Assembly: GCA_039619475.1 (NCBI GenBank)
Contig: CM077115.1
Location: 492,363,352-492,427,351, forward strand
Direction of reading: 5' to 3'
Origin: Icerya purchasi
Lineage: Eukaryota > Arthropoda > Insecta > Hemiptera > Monophlebidae
DNA: 64,000 bases
The notes below the pieces were generated by a model. It saw nothing but the letters and a program-made list of their open reading frames with translations. It ran no database searches and was not told the origin of the DNA. Positions 1 to 9,599 of this stretch are shown piece by piece. Within the stretch, counting starts at the first letter, position 1. Each line of letters starts with the position of its first letter. The translations under genes and the position numbers were made by a program.

Positions 1-38
1 CGTTCCGCATCGAAGTCGCTCCCAGGTATATATCCAAT
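1..38 (-). CDS. Candidate next IR93a exon, cut by window edge
   Basis: The minus strand has a pyrimidine-rich tract and acceptor caatttcag just before this segment, at the right phase to follow the exon at 320-497. The joined frame reads NPVLDIYLGATSMRN and is open to the window edge. Only 12 codons are visible and their similarity to the S2-M4 linker of the family is weak, so this may be chance. Confidence 0.3.
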   Translation of the reverse strand, partial: MGYIPGSDFDAE

Positions 39-319
39 CTGAAATTGAATTGGTTATACCAGAGAAATCTAGGAAAGTAAAGGTGGCAGAGAGAAAGGAA
101 CTGTGGCCTACTCTCATTGGTGCCGTTGAGCTTTGTACATTGTTAACCTTAACTTCACAATCCATGATACCTTATCAAGATTATATGGGACTTACTTTAC
201 GTACTTTATAAATGTTTTCGGATAAACGGCGTATTTACTTTTTAATTTATAATTTTGTTGTGTTAAATAAATCAAAATTCAACAATAAAATCGGTGGAAA
301 AAAAAACGGGTATACTTAC

Positions 320-497
320 ACGGGGTTAAACAAATTTGGTAGATGGCTGTGTTTAGGGAAAACAAATGAAAGTGATCTGCTCAGATACGATTTAGTAGTC
401 AAAACAAACTTGCAATGTTCTTTTTCATTAGTAATCGAACGTTCAATTTGTAACATAAAAAAGTTCAACCAATCCCTGTCATGAAGAAATAGAACCC
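320..497 (-). CDS. Ir93a: IR93a-like exon (distal S2)
   Basis: A 178-nt exon, two bases, 58 codons, two bases, with acceptor ttgttgacag and donor gtaagt. It reads VLFLHDRDWLNFFMLQIERS, then NEKEHCKFVLTTKSYLSRS, then LSFVFPKHSHLPNLFNP. In insect IR93a the corresponding stretch has a conserved Cys before a V-L strand, then R..F.FP..S.L..LF, all visible here. This is the second half of lobe S2, just before the linker to membrane segment M4. The open frame continues upstream of the acceptor, but that extension (RPLIFLILL) is intronic by the phase match with the previous exon. Confidence 0.82.
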
Positions 498-2410
498 CTG
501 TCAACAAAATTAAGAAAATAAGTGGACGAAATAAATCAAAAGAATAAATAAACATCTAAATAGAAACGAAATTTGATAAATTTTAAATGTACAAAATAAG
601 CAGACTACGCGAGTTTTTACCCGGATTTTGTGGCTTTAACTTGAAATTATTATTTTAAAAAACCTTTATTTATAAGACTTTTAAACGATACTTAAAAAAG
701 TCAACTTATATAGTTCGTACTTTCTTAAAAGGCACTATAGAAACAAGGGATTGGTGTGGAAGTAATGGTTATTACACACCTAAGTATTAATTTACGCTTT
801 CCAACCTGCATACTTTTCTCCAATTATCGGTGGCAAACCTCTGAAGAACACATTGCAATCACAAGATCTTAACACTGACGTAATGAATATTTTTATATGT
901 TCGAGTAAAAAATAAAAAAAAACACATTAATTGTACATTTAACGAAGGATAAACAAATGTCCCCGCCCCGTATTTATTTATTTATCCAATTTGAATTTAT
1001 AAAAAATTTGCGAGACGGCCAGCAAAATGTATATGCGAGTGCTTTCGGAAGATTAAGAGGTAATCCTCGCGGACAGATAAAAACAAAAAAAAAAAACAAA
1101 AAAGAAATGGAGAAACAAAAAGCGGATAAGTACTACTCCGGTCGATTTTATATAGTTAAAAATACCGGTTAGAAAAACAGTACATATTTAAATAAAATAG
1201 TATGAAAAACGACGAAATGAAGCGATTATCACGCAATTAAAATTAACATATGTGCAACACGTAATGAAGAATAAGCTACGACTAGGTCTCCTTCGGATTC
1301 GAGCGGTACGTTTATTTTTACTTACATTTATTTTTGCCTTTCAAAACGAAAATGGAATGTTTTCAAAAATAAAAACGATTCTAGTACATCAATTTCTGTG
1401 CTTATTTAATGTTATTACTTAGGATTACAGAAATCCTTCAATTAAAAAAGAAAATAACATTTTTTCGTTAAATATGAAAAAACCCTTAATTGTTTTTAAA
1501 CATTTATTAATCAATTTAAACATTGATTAAAGTTTTTTTTAAACAAAAAACATGTAAACTACAGTAAAGTAAAGAAGAAAGGAAGTTTAATACTTTCAGA
1601 AACATACGAAAATCAGGAAAATTAACGAAACATTTCTAATATTGCAATAAAAGTTATAAATATTATCGCGCTGTATCAACTTATTTTCTCCAAAGTGAAA
1701 AAGTAGATATATTAAACATATAAACTTTTTGCAAATCTGTCGCAAAATAATGATGACGAATACCGTGACGATTATTATCGAATCAGCTATTCTATTTATT
1801 TAGGTTACTCAGTAGCCGATTATCTTAAGCATATTTTTATTCAGTATCAAAATATTATACATGTAGAAGTGTTATCAAACTTATATAATTTTTTCAATAT
1901 GTTAGTCAAATTAATTACGAATACACTTTTGTAATTTTGCCTTTGAAATCGAAGTTCCTAATTATAATACATACGATCAAGAAGAATTTTACCAATAAAT
2001 TGATAAGAATTATTTTAATTTTGATTAACGAATAACTTGCATGCAAACAGAAAATATACGTAGGCGTGACTGGCAACAATTGAAACAATTTTCTTATTTT
2101 ATTTTTTTACCGCCAACTTATCATTATTTTCTAAATTAATTTGCGGCACGGGCGTATATATAGCTTTTTAATATGGGGGCTAAATCTGAAAGTTTCATAA
2201 CGTTTTTTTAAACAAAATAAAACAGTAGTTCGTTCTATGTTATTATATTATTTTTTATTATATTAAATAATACAATTTTATTTCATTCTTTGCTTATATT
2301 TTTATACAGTAATATTATTATAATAATGTATTAAGAATGTAATTTAAAATTTAAAATTGAGTTGTTTACGTCCTATTGCCAATTTATTTTCAGTTTTTTT
2401 GGAATCTGGT
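498..2410. other. Intron sequence, no gene seen
   Basis: A+T-rich sequence with short homopolymers. Small open frames (for example 957-1172) show no recognisable domain and look like chance. No transposon ends were recognised. Confidence 0.6.
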
Positions 2411-2414
2411 TTTA

Positions 2415-2960
2415 CCACCGGGTCACGGTGAATGCTCATCATAAGAGTAAATCCAATGCCTTTTCGTTGCCCATTCGATTCCTAATATAGGTTTTTAATC
2501 TCTTCAGAGTGGAGAAACATCTTTCTGGGGTCGCAATAGGCACTGGAAACGTGGCTAATATAATAAGAAGCCTTTTTATCAAAGGAAAAAAAAATTGTTC
2601 ATCCTAATGATCAATAGCTTCTACTGTAGCGGCAGGTTTTCGCGTAGTAGATTTCCAGTGATTGTGCGGTATCTTATGTACACTTGAAAATATTGTGCCT
2701 TCATTTTCAGCATGAAATGTTTGTGCTATTTTTTTCAGTTTTTCTTGCGTGCTAGAGTCATTACTCGTCTTCTCAGGTAGAGGCATTGTAATGACACGGT
2801 CAACAAAGGGGTAAAGTAAAATACATTTCGGCGGTAAAATACATTTCGGCAGTTTCTCTCGGTACATTACTCTATGCTGGGTGTTCTACTAATTGTTCCT
2901 TCTTAGAACAACTATGTCACTTGAACTCATCTGCTTTGATTGTTCGAAAAAGACTAAGAA
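2415..2960 (-). pseudogene. hAT transposase C-terminal fragment
   Basis: The minus strand encodes the C-terminal dimerisation part of a hAT transposase. Visible pieces are YPFVDRVI, then KSTTRKPAATVEAIDH, then after a stop and frame change LIKRLLIILATFP, then PERCFSTLKRLKTYIRNRMG, and a broken HRD-like tail. The ERCFSTLKRLKTYIRNRMG block corresponds to the ERSFSTLKRLKTYLRNTM signature of the family. Stops and at least one frame change show that it is dead. Terminal inverted repeats were not found, so the outer limits are approximate. Confidence 0.75.
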
Positions 2961-2984
2961 TTGCCTAGCAAAAATGAAATTGCC

Positions 2985-3180
2985 ACGTAGTATTCCAAGT
3001 GCGGGGTTTTTTTAATTCTAAATTCCGGAAATTTTCGCGCAAAACCTTCAAACAGCGAGAAAAAAGTTTTACGAAATTATGAAGAGAACGTTGCGTTTCG
3101 TTGCGTTTCGTTGCGTTTCGTTGCGTTTCGTTGCGTTACACGATTTTCAGATTGACGCCTAGCCCAAAAAAATACATGTT
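2985..3180. repeat. Dispersed repeat with CGTT-rich tandem tract
   Basis: This segment shares a run of blocks with 6615-6790: a GCCACG.AGTATTCCAAGTG block, then AGAAAAAAGTTTTACGAAATTAT.AAGAGAAC, a CGTTGCGTT-type tract, then ATTTTCAG.TTGAC. The tract at 3089-3138 is five copies of the decamer CGTTGCGTTT; in the other copy it is a shorter GTTACGTTGC mix. The family is not recognised. Confidence 0.7.
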
Positions 3181-3283
3181 AAAAAAAACATACAACAGTG
3201 GTTTAGATTGTCAACCAAGTGTGGATTAAAAGGAGAAAAAAAAAGATGTAAATTTAAAATTGAAACAATTACCGTACACATAC

Positions 3284-3386
3284 CATCCGCGATAAGAGAT
3301 TTGATTTGCAGTGTGTCAGCCGTATCAACAAATTTTCCGCGGCCTCGGTTGTAAGAGTGCTTTAAGGAAGCTAAACCATTATCTAC
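3284..3386 (-). CDS. Ir93a: IR93a-like exon (S2 middle)
   Basis: A 103-nt exon, 34 codons plus one base, with acceptor aatcttattag and donor gtatgt. It reads VDNGLASLKHSYNRGRGKF, then VDTADTLQIKSLIADG. Insect IR93a proteins have at this place a segment of the form LY.L...RG.G.F...D..EI...V..G, which this matches in spacing and key residues. The final G is completed by two bases of the exon at 320-497 to give glycine, then VLFLHDRDW. No continuous open frame longer than the exon exists here, so it is easily missed. A 10-bp tandem repeat lies about 145 bp downstream in the following intron. Confidence 0.8.
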
Positions 3387-4068
3387 CTAATAAGATTCAA
3401 AATAATAAATTTTTAAATGCTAACCAATCGCAACAGCTATTTAGCTTTAAAGGCTTTATATGAAATCAAAATTTTTTTCTTAACTAGTTAATCTTTAAGT
3501 AATTCCTTAAAATGGTTTAATGCCATAGTTCCAGATCACTATTGTTTGCGGGAATAGATTGTACCGATTCCGGCAAAAAAATTTACTGGAAATAATAAAA
3601 ACATCTTACAAATAATTATGGAAGTTCGAAAATTTTTCTCTAAAAATTAACGAAAGAATTTTAAGCGATGAACAAAATTCTACGATCAACTCTTGTCAAA
3701 TTATCAGTGCAACGCGCATACTTTTATAATGAAAAAGGAGGTAGTAAACAAAGGCCGTTTACAATAAAACATTTTGTCGGCGAAAAAATGTAAAATTGTA
3801 ATCAGAATAGGCAGAATTTACAACAGTCATCCTAGTGAAGTGTGAGAAATGGAAGAATATTTCAAACGTACTAAATAGAATAACAGCAGCACACCTAGGG
3901 GGGAAAAATAGACCACGGTTTATGTTCACACAGTCCGGGGGCAGATAGCTAATATAGGTATAATAATGTAACGAAAATAATCTATGAAAAAGTTTTTTTC
4001 CCGGTAGCGGCTATGTACCATTTTTAACTGTCATGGTCATCATAGCTCAGGGGCCAGGTTGAAGAGGC
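3387..4068. other. Intron sequence, no gene seen
   Basis: No domain, repeat family or RNA gene recognised in this A+T-rich stretch next to the exon at 3284-3386. Confidence 0.55.
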
Positions 4069-4069
4069 T

Positions 4070-4530
4070 ACTTCATAATTTACCTAGTAAATTATTGACT
4101 CTAAGAAACACGAGTAGCATTTGTATGCGCGTTGGGTCATTTGGGAGGATAGTTGAAAGTGGAACACCGGCAAAAGCGGAACAGACGAACGCTGCACATT
4201 GTTGTAATAGGTGTTCCACTGAAGAATAAGAAAAGCCGGAATAGAAAGGGTACGTAGTTGGGGAAAGAGTACCTTATAGCTGTGTGAAACCGCCCTATGC
4301 CTAACCCGCAACCGATTTAACACAGCATATTCTCGATGCGTAATGTAAAGAGAAGGAAACCATGGATCGGCTGCAAAATTTTATGTTTTTCATAAAGGAT
4401 AGTTTCCTTTGTCCTTTGCCACTGGCTGATCCACTCAGCCACCATACACGTTCATGGAAATTGGCGCTGCTAAGGTATTGGTGCAAGCAGGGCTGACTTG
4501 GACACCAAGTCGACTCGCTCATTTATTAAT
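4070..4530 (-). mobile_element. Non-LTR retrotransposon fragment (region after RNase H)
   Basis: The minus strand reads, over several frames, a tail typical of RNase H-bearing non-LTR elements: a tryptophan-rich segment, then YAVLNRLRVRHRAVSHSYK, and finally DPTRIQMLLVFLRVNNLLG. In the family the middle part reads E.VL.RLRIGHTR.THS and introduces a zinc-binding tail, which is partly lost here. Stops and frame changes make it a relic. Confidence 0.65.
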
Positions 4531-5550
4531 TTCTCCCCAATATTATGGAGAAGAATAATCAACCAAAAAAAAAACCCTAAATCGAAGAATTCGCTAATAC
4601 AAACGAATAATACCAACGAATCGTTTAGAATTCCAACTGATAAAAGGAATAAAAAATTTCGTTAACAGGAACGACTGAAGTAAATTCAAACGCACTATAT
4701 GAAATAATAAAAATTTAGTTTTAAGTGCGGAAATTTGTGCAAAATCAGCGTAATAGAAAAGTAAATGGAGCAGACTGAAAACGATATTTAGGATATAGAA
4801 AACGTTTCACCGCTATATTAAAACTGAGGGGTTAGTTTCGAAATTAATTTAGGATTCAGTTTTAAATAATTTTTAGCATAAAATTTTTAATGAAAATAAT
4901 AAAAACTGCATTAATGCGAAAAAACTTTACGAATAATTTCATCTCCACCGAAAATCAACACTTGAGAAATTATAAAAATGTTTGCTTTTTTTTTAAATTT
5001 CTACGCTATATTACTGAATAGAACTAATCTTATTAGTTCAATAAACCAAATGGCTATTTATCAGAAACACAAAAACATTTTTCACTAGTTTTCCAGTTTG
5101 ATTTTTTTCTTTTTCAAATCCTCAGATGAAAAAGGGGCAATGATTCCAACTGACCTAGCTCTGCGGGCACTCATAACAGTATAAATGTAATACTATTTAT
5201 ACAATCAGCTGTACAGATGCAGATGTAAGAATGCAAAAGAGTTATAATTTAAAAAATCATTAAAATGCTGCACACAACCAGATTATTTTTTTTTTAAATT
5301 TAAAAAGGGGAACTTGTCCAATGCTCGAAAATTACTATGTAATGGCGCTAAACGTTACGACGGGTAATAATAATAATACTTAATTATTTATTTGAAATAA
5401 TCTTTAAATACGCTAATTAAAGAGCGTTTTTCGGGACGGCCAAATTACTTTTTCACGTAAAGTTAAAATTAAAAAATTAATCTTAATCAATCTTAAAAAT
5501 ATCGCGCAAAAGTTTTAAAAGTTTTTTAAAAATTTCATTTTTTTTAGTAT
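4531..5550. other. Intron sequence, no gene seen
   Basis: Homopolymer-rich A+T sequence; nothing recognised on either strand. Confidence 0.5.
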
Positions 5551-5554
5551 TCTG

Positions 5555-6560
5555 CAACTCTTATCATCCTGCATTAACTAACGTATCCATCAACAACTTA
5601 GCCAATTTAATTACTCCCTTTCATTATCTAGGAATTGCTTAACCGAATTTATCCTTCGCTCAACATACTCTTCGTTCATCCATTTTAAAAATTTGAATAT
5701 CTTGAAAGTTGTGCCTTCTTCTAATTGGAACACTAATCCATACCTTTTATGCTTTGTAAGTCTATAGTCGGCTCTAAATTTAATTACTACTGCTTTTTAT
5801 ATAACGCTTTTCACTCTCTTTTTTCCAAATTAAATATAGTACAGAGTACGGTTCTACACGTCTGCCTTGGTATTTTTAAATCCAGATTATTGCATTTTCA
5901 GCAGATGTTGTTGCCCTATCCGCAAGTCTTATTTAACCTATTTCGTTTATATCTCACAAATATAGCTTAATACCCATTCTTCTTTATTGCAAAACTGACA
6001 GTTTCCCGCAACGATATTCCCGTTCTTTGTCAAATCGCTGTTATTCATCTTTTTAAATTTTCTTCCTTTGTTATCTTCTTCAAAAAAAAACTCATCTTTT
6101 CGTTTACAGTTTTTTGATACTATTCATCCTCCGAGGCTTTTTTCCCTGCTTTTTTACATATAATCTCTTTCTTCTCCTTCAATAATCAACGAATTTAATC
6201 ATGTAATTACGCCATTCTTTCCTTGTTGTACTCTTATTTACATCGATGGGCTCAAAAAAAAAAAAAATCTCATGGGGTGCGGCGCTTTTTTATACTCCAG
6301 CTCTTAATCATTCTAGTTTCCTTAAATTGCAGTCTTTTTATTCCGTCTCCTGTGCCGAGAATTTGACGTCTTCTCCTCTTCCAATCGTAAATTATTTGTT
6401 TTAATGTCTGATTGTAAAAATGGTCTTGATTATATTTCCTCTTTTCGTATTTATTATTCTCTTTTGATTCTGTTGTTTTAAATATTCGATCTTTAATTTT
6501 TGTCCTTTTCGCTCTCGCTCACTCTCATAAACTTTTTTCAGTACCTAGTCGGGTTGAAAT
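5555..6560 (+). mobile_element. Degenerate RNase H-type non-LTR retrotransposon fragment
   Basis: The plus strand reads the C-terminal part of a reverse transcriptase: LCKSIVGSKFNYYCFLYNA, then IVQSTVLHVCLGIFKSRLL. This matches the family pattern LYKS.V.S.LDYG.FLYG and IQ..ALR.CLGAFK. Further on, GCGAFLY and a following AEN-like segment look like the start of an RNase H domain. Many stops and frame changes are present. Confidence 0.6.
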
Positions 6561-6614
6561 TGTGAGAAACAAAAAGCAAACCATTTTGCTCGTTCGGCTG
6601 TTCTTAGTCGAATT

Positions 6615-6790
6615 AAATCGCCACGCAGTATTCCAAGTGGTGGTTTTTTCTTTAATTAACCTTTAGACAGCAAGAAAAAAGTTTTACGAAATTATAAAGA
6701 GAACATTGCGTTTCATTACGTTACGTTGCGTTACGTTACACTATTTTCAGGTTGACCCCCGGCCCAAAGACATGTCAAAAAATTATGAGA
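6615..6790. repeat. Second copy of the 2985-3180 dispersed repeat
   Basis: It carries the same ordered blocks as 2985-3180, with a tract of TTACGTTGCGTTACG type at about 6710-6748 instead of the pure decamer array. It ends GGTTGACCCCCGGCCCAAA, close to the GATTGACGCCTAGCCCAAA of the other copy. Confidence 0.7.
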
Positions 6791-6989
6791 TCCAGTTTAC
6801 GAATGGGAAATCGTTTTACAGATACCTCTTTTCTAATGTTCATTCAAATTATTTATCCATACAATCCCATCCAGCATACTATATATTCGTGATTTCTCGA
6901 TTTCCCTCAATTACGTTACCCCGCATTTCTTTTCTCTGTTATCTTTCTCTATTATACTTTCCTCCCTTCATTTCTCTGCCACGATAACA

Positions 6990-7935
6990 CTAGGTCTTAT
7001 TTGAGATCATATTTTTTCGAGTGCTCTTTTTTATCATCTAAAAGAGGAGCAACACTCTAAAACTATTATTAATCCGATTAATAATGCGACAGTATTCGAA
7101 AAATTATTTCTCGAATCGAAAGCAGGTTTTACAGCCGATTTAGCTGTATCGGATATTCGTAGCTAGTCAACGCCTTGAGAAAATTAGTGGAGCAACGAAC
7201 AGATATCTTCCTCGCGTTTATTATTGATCTTACGAAGATTTTCGATTCTGTAGACCGTAACTCGCTGTTTAAGATACTGCATAGATTTGATTGTGCAAGT
7301 AAAATTAAAATATTATTTCAGCATTGAAAATGATGCCGCTAAGATATTCTAATAAATGTTCGGCATTCGGAGTCGTTGCATGTTCGTATAATAGTAAAGC
7401 AAAGCTATGTATTGGGAATTTTTTTTTTGCAGCGCATTTGTAACAGCTCTTTTATTTTTTGTGGATAAGCGTCTGCCCAGTAGAGCAATAGAGATGGCTT
7501 ATAGAATGGATGCTTGTTTGATAAATCTCAACAAATTATAGAGGTTAGCTTAAAAATATCTAAATATAGTCACTAGTAGAATTACCATGATTGCGTGCTT
7601 GCACCTTATAGCATTGATGACATGCAAATAATGTTAGATAAATTCGATAAGGCGTACAAAAACTTTGATTTAGACATAAGCGTGGCCGAAGTAAAATTAT
7701 TTTATTTCCAGCTATGCGGACTTTATTAAGGTACAAGCGAATACGAAAACAATCCGAGGGTTTAAACTACGGAGCAAGTAGATCGACACTTCTATACCTC
7801 GGATTGTACTTGAATGATAAAGGAATCTGGAACAGTAAACTGCAGCGCAGAATGAGAAGTGCAGCAAATTATGATATTTTTAAATCGATTTCGCGAATCT
7901 GCGAAATAATTTTAAATTATTTCCATTTGAAATAA
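6990..7935 (+). mobile_element. Degenerate RTE/CR1-like reverse transcriptase (+)
   Basis: The plus strand reads broken reverse transcriptase blocks in the correct order. They are SKAGFTADLAVSDIR (the Q.GFR.....D position), FIIDLTKIFDSVDRNSLFK (with the first catalytic Asp in FIIDL and the family's TKAFD..NR), LHRFDCASKI, a badly damaged YADD region, DDMQIMLDKFDKAYKNFDL, and LLYLGLYLNDKG, the usual YLG block after the active site. Stops and frame changes occur between the blocks. The element ends close to the exon at 7962-8152, leaving only some 25 bp of intron between. Confidence 0.7.
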
Positions 7936-7961
7936 TTAAAGAGAAATTTTATAAATATTAC

Positions 7962-8152
7962 CTTCACAGCGTAATCTATCGATCCACCCTCCACCGCAAT
8001 CCATCGGTGAGCGGGTTTCGCTATATCTTCAATACTTTGAATCGGTAAAGTAAATTTGGACAATGTGAGAAAAGCCGTTAAATTAGCCGTGTAAAATGAA
8101 GTCAGTATCATAATGAATAACCACCAAGTAGCGAACATTATTCGCGTCGAAT
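7962..8152 (-). CDS. Ir93a: IR93a-like exon (M3 gate and start of S2)
   Basis: A 191-nt exon, two bases plus 63 codons, with acceptor tataattgcag and donor gtaata. It encodes STRIMFATWWLFIMILTS, the front of membrane segment M3, then FYTANLTAFLTLSKFTLPI. FYTANLTAF corresponds to the SYTANLAAF gating motif of ionotropic glutamate receptors, the strongest single family signature in the window. SIEDIAKPAHRWIAVEGGS follows and starts lobe S2, and the exon ends SIDYAVK on a codon boundary. All catalytic-equivalent gate residues expected for the family are present and the frame is intact. Confidence 0.95.
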
Positions 8153-8435
8153 CTGCAATTATACACTATTGACATAGAGGCGCGCTTTTTTTTATTCATA
8201 ATAAACCAGCCGCGTAAAATTCAGAACAAAATAAAAATATAAACAAACATTATTATTGAAGTGTCGTTTATAGGATGAAAAGTCCGACGTGTCTGATAAG
8301 AGCCAATATTTCATTTTTTCCTTTCTTCTTTTTTATTGCAAATTATTTACAATATATATATATATATATATTATTATTATTATTTTCGACTTTGGCCATC
8401 TGAGGACCACGGAAATATTACACGAATAACGCCAG
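8153..8435. repeat. Intron with (AT)n/(TTA)n tract
   Basis: A microsatellite of AT then TTA units lies at about 8352-8388. It is placed exactly where the 3' end of the minus-strand RTE-like element at 8389-9140 would be, and short tandem repeats are the usual 3' terminus of RTE elements. Confidence 0.6.
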
Positions 8436-9140
8436 CTACATTTCGTTCCTCCCCATTTTCTTTCGTTTGTTTGCCCAATATTCTTTCATTTTTTCCGAGT
8501 GCGCTTTCTTCATTTCTTCTGTCCACTTTCGCCCTGTTTTCTTCACTGTGTCCTTCCGGAATCCTTGAAAAGTCTGAACCTTCCGACTGAACTTATTTCT
8601 GTCTGCAATTTTACTTTCGCTGATCCCCATCTGTTCCAAATCTCTTTTTACTTGTACTATCCACAGTATCCTACATTTCGGATTGTTGTCGAAGTAGTCA
8701 AAGATTCTTTTGGTAAGGCGTTCATTATCCATTCTTTTGATGTGACCATAAAAGGCGATTCTTCTTTTCCTAAATGTGTCACTGACCTTTTCTATTATTT
8801 CGTATACTTCATTATTGCTCCTTAATTTCCAGTACTCATCGTCTCTCCTGGGGCCCAATATTTTCCGGATTATTTTCCTTTCCTTAATTTCCAACTGGTG
8901 CATTTCCTTGTTCGAAGTCATGTTCAGGCATTCAGCTGCGTATAGGCACTGCGGCTTAATAACCGTGTTATAGTGTCTTATTTTGGCATTTCTAGATATT
9001 GATTTTTTATTATACGTGCTTCTTGTTAGCTGAAATGACCTTTCCATTCTATGTATTCGTTCTTGCATCGATCTTTTATCCCTAGCGTTTACTTGGATCG
9101 TTTCTCCTAGGTATTTAAATTCTTCCACTCTTCTTACCAC
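8389..9140 (-). mobile_element. RTE-like retrotransposon 3' end with long open frame
   Basis: An uninterrupted minus-strand frame of about 234 codons ends at 8436. It covers the part after the reverse transcriptase active site: VEEFKYLGETIQ, IRHYNTVIKPQCLYAAEC, LEIKERKIIRKILGPRRDDE, then RKRRIAFYGHIKRM and a Lys-rich tail ending HSEKMKEYWANKRKK. YLG, CLYA and IRKILGPR are standard blocks of this class in insect genomes. The absence of stops suggests a young, 5'-truncated insertion. The 3' end runs into an AAT/AT microsatellite. Confidence 0.75.
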
Positions 9141-9599
9141 TCTTCCATGCGTTTTTATTATATAAATGTAAGAACAACTCGTTTATGTTTTCGCTGAATG
9201 TAAAAATTTTAATTAAAAAACTAAAAATTACTAAGTAAATTTTAAAATTAAAAAACAAAATGATAAGCGGCGAAAAAACGTAAACACAAGCTAGCAAAAA
9301 AAAACTTTGCACTAGCCTGGAGAAAGGTTTGATTCGCCTTTTAAAACTGATAATGAAAACTTTTTAAAATGAACCAAGTTATCAAAAAATTTCATCTTAT
9401 TGGTTAGCGTATATGAATAAAGTTTTTATGTAGGAAGTTCTTGAAATATTAGTAAAATTTTTCAGAATAAAAAATCGCAGCCGCCTATTCGGGTTAAAAA
9501 GCGTTATTTTTAATCAGATTTTGGCATATCTATTTGCAACTCAGAATATTTTCCATTCTGTTGCTATTACACTCTAAACATAATAAAAAAGGAAACAAA
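9141..9599. other. Intron sequence, no gene seen
   Basis: Between two retroelements; A+T-rich with no recognisable coding or repeat feature. Confidence 0.5.

Noticed and set aside
316..555. The full 79-codon frame as coding
   Set aside because: The part before the acceptor (RPLIFLILL) is intronic; the acceptor at 497/498 matches the phase of the previous exon.
3089..3138. Decamer array as a CRISPR-like or telomeric repeat
   Set aside because: There are no spacers, the units are directly adjacent, and the window is a eukaryotic intron; the unit is not an insect telomere repeat.
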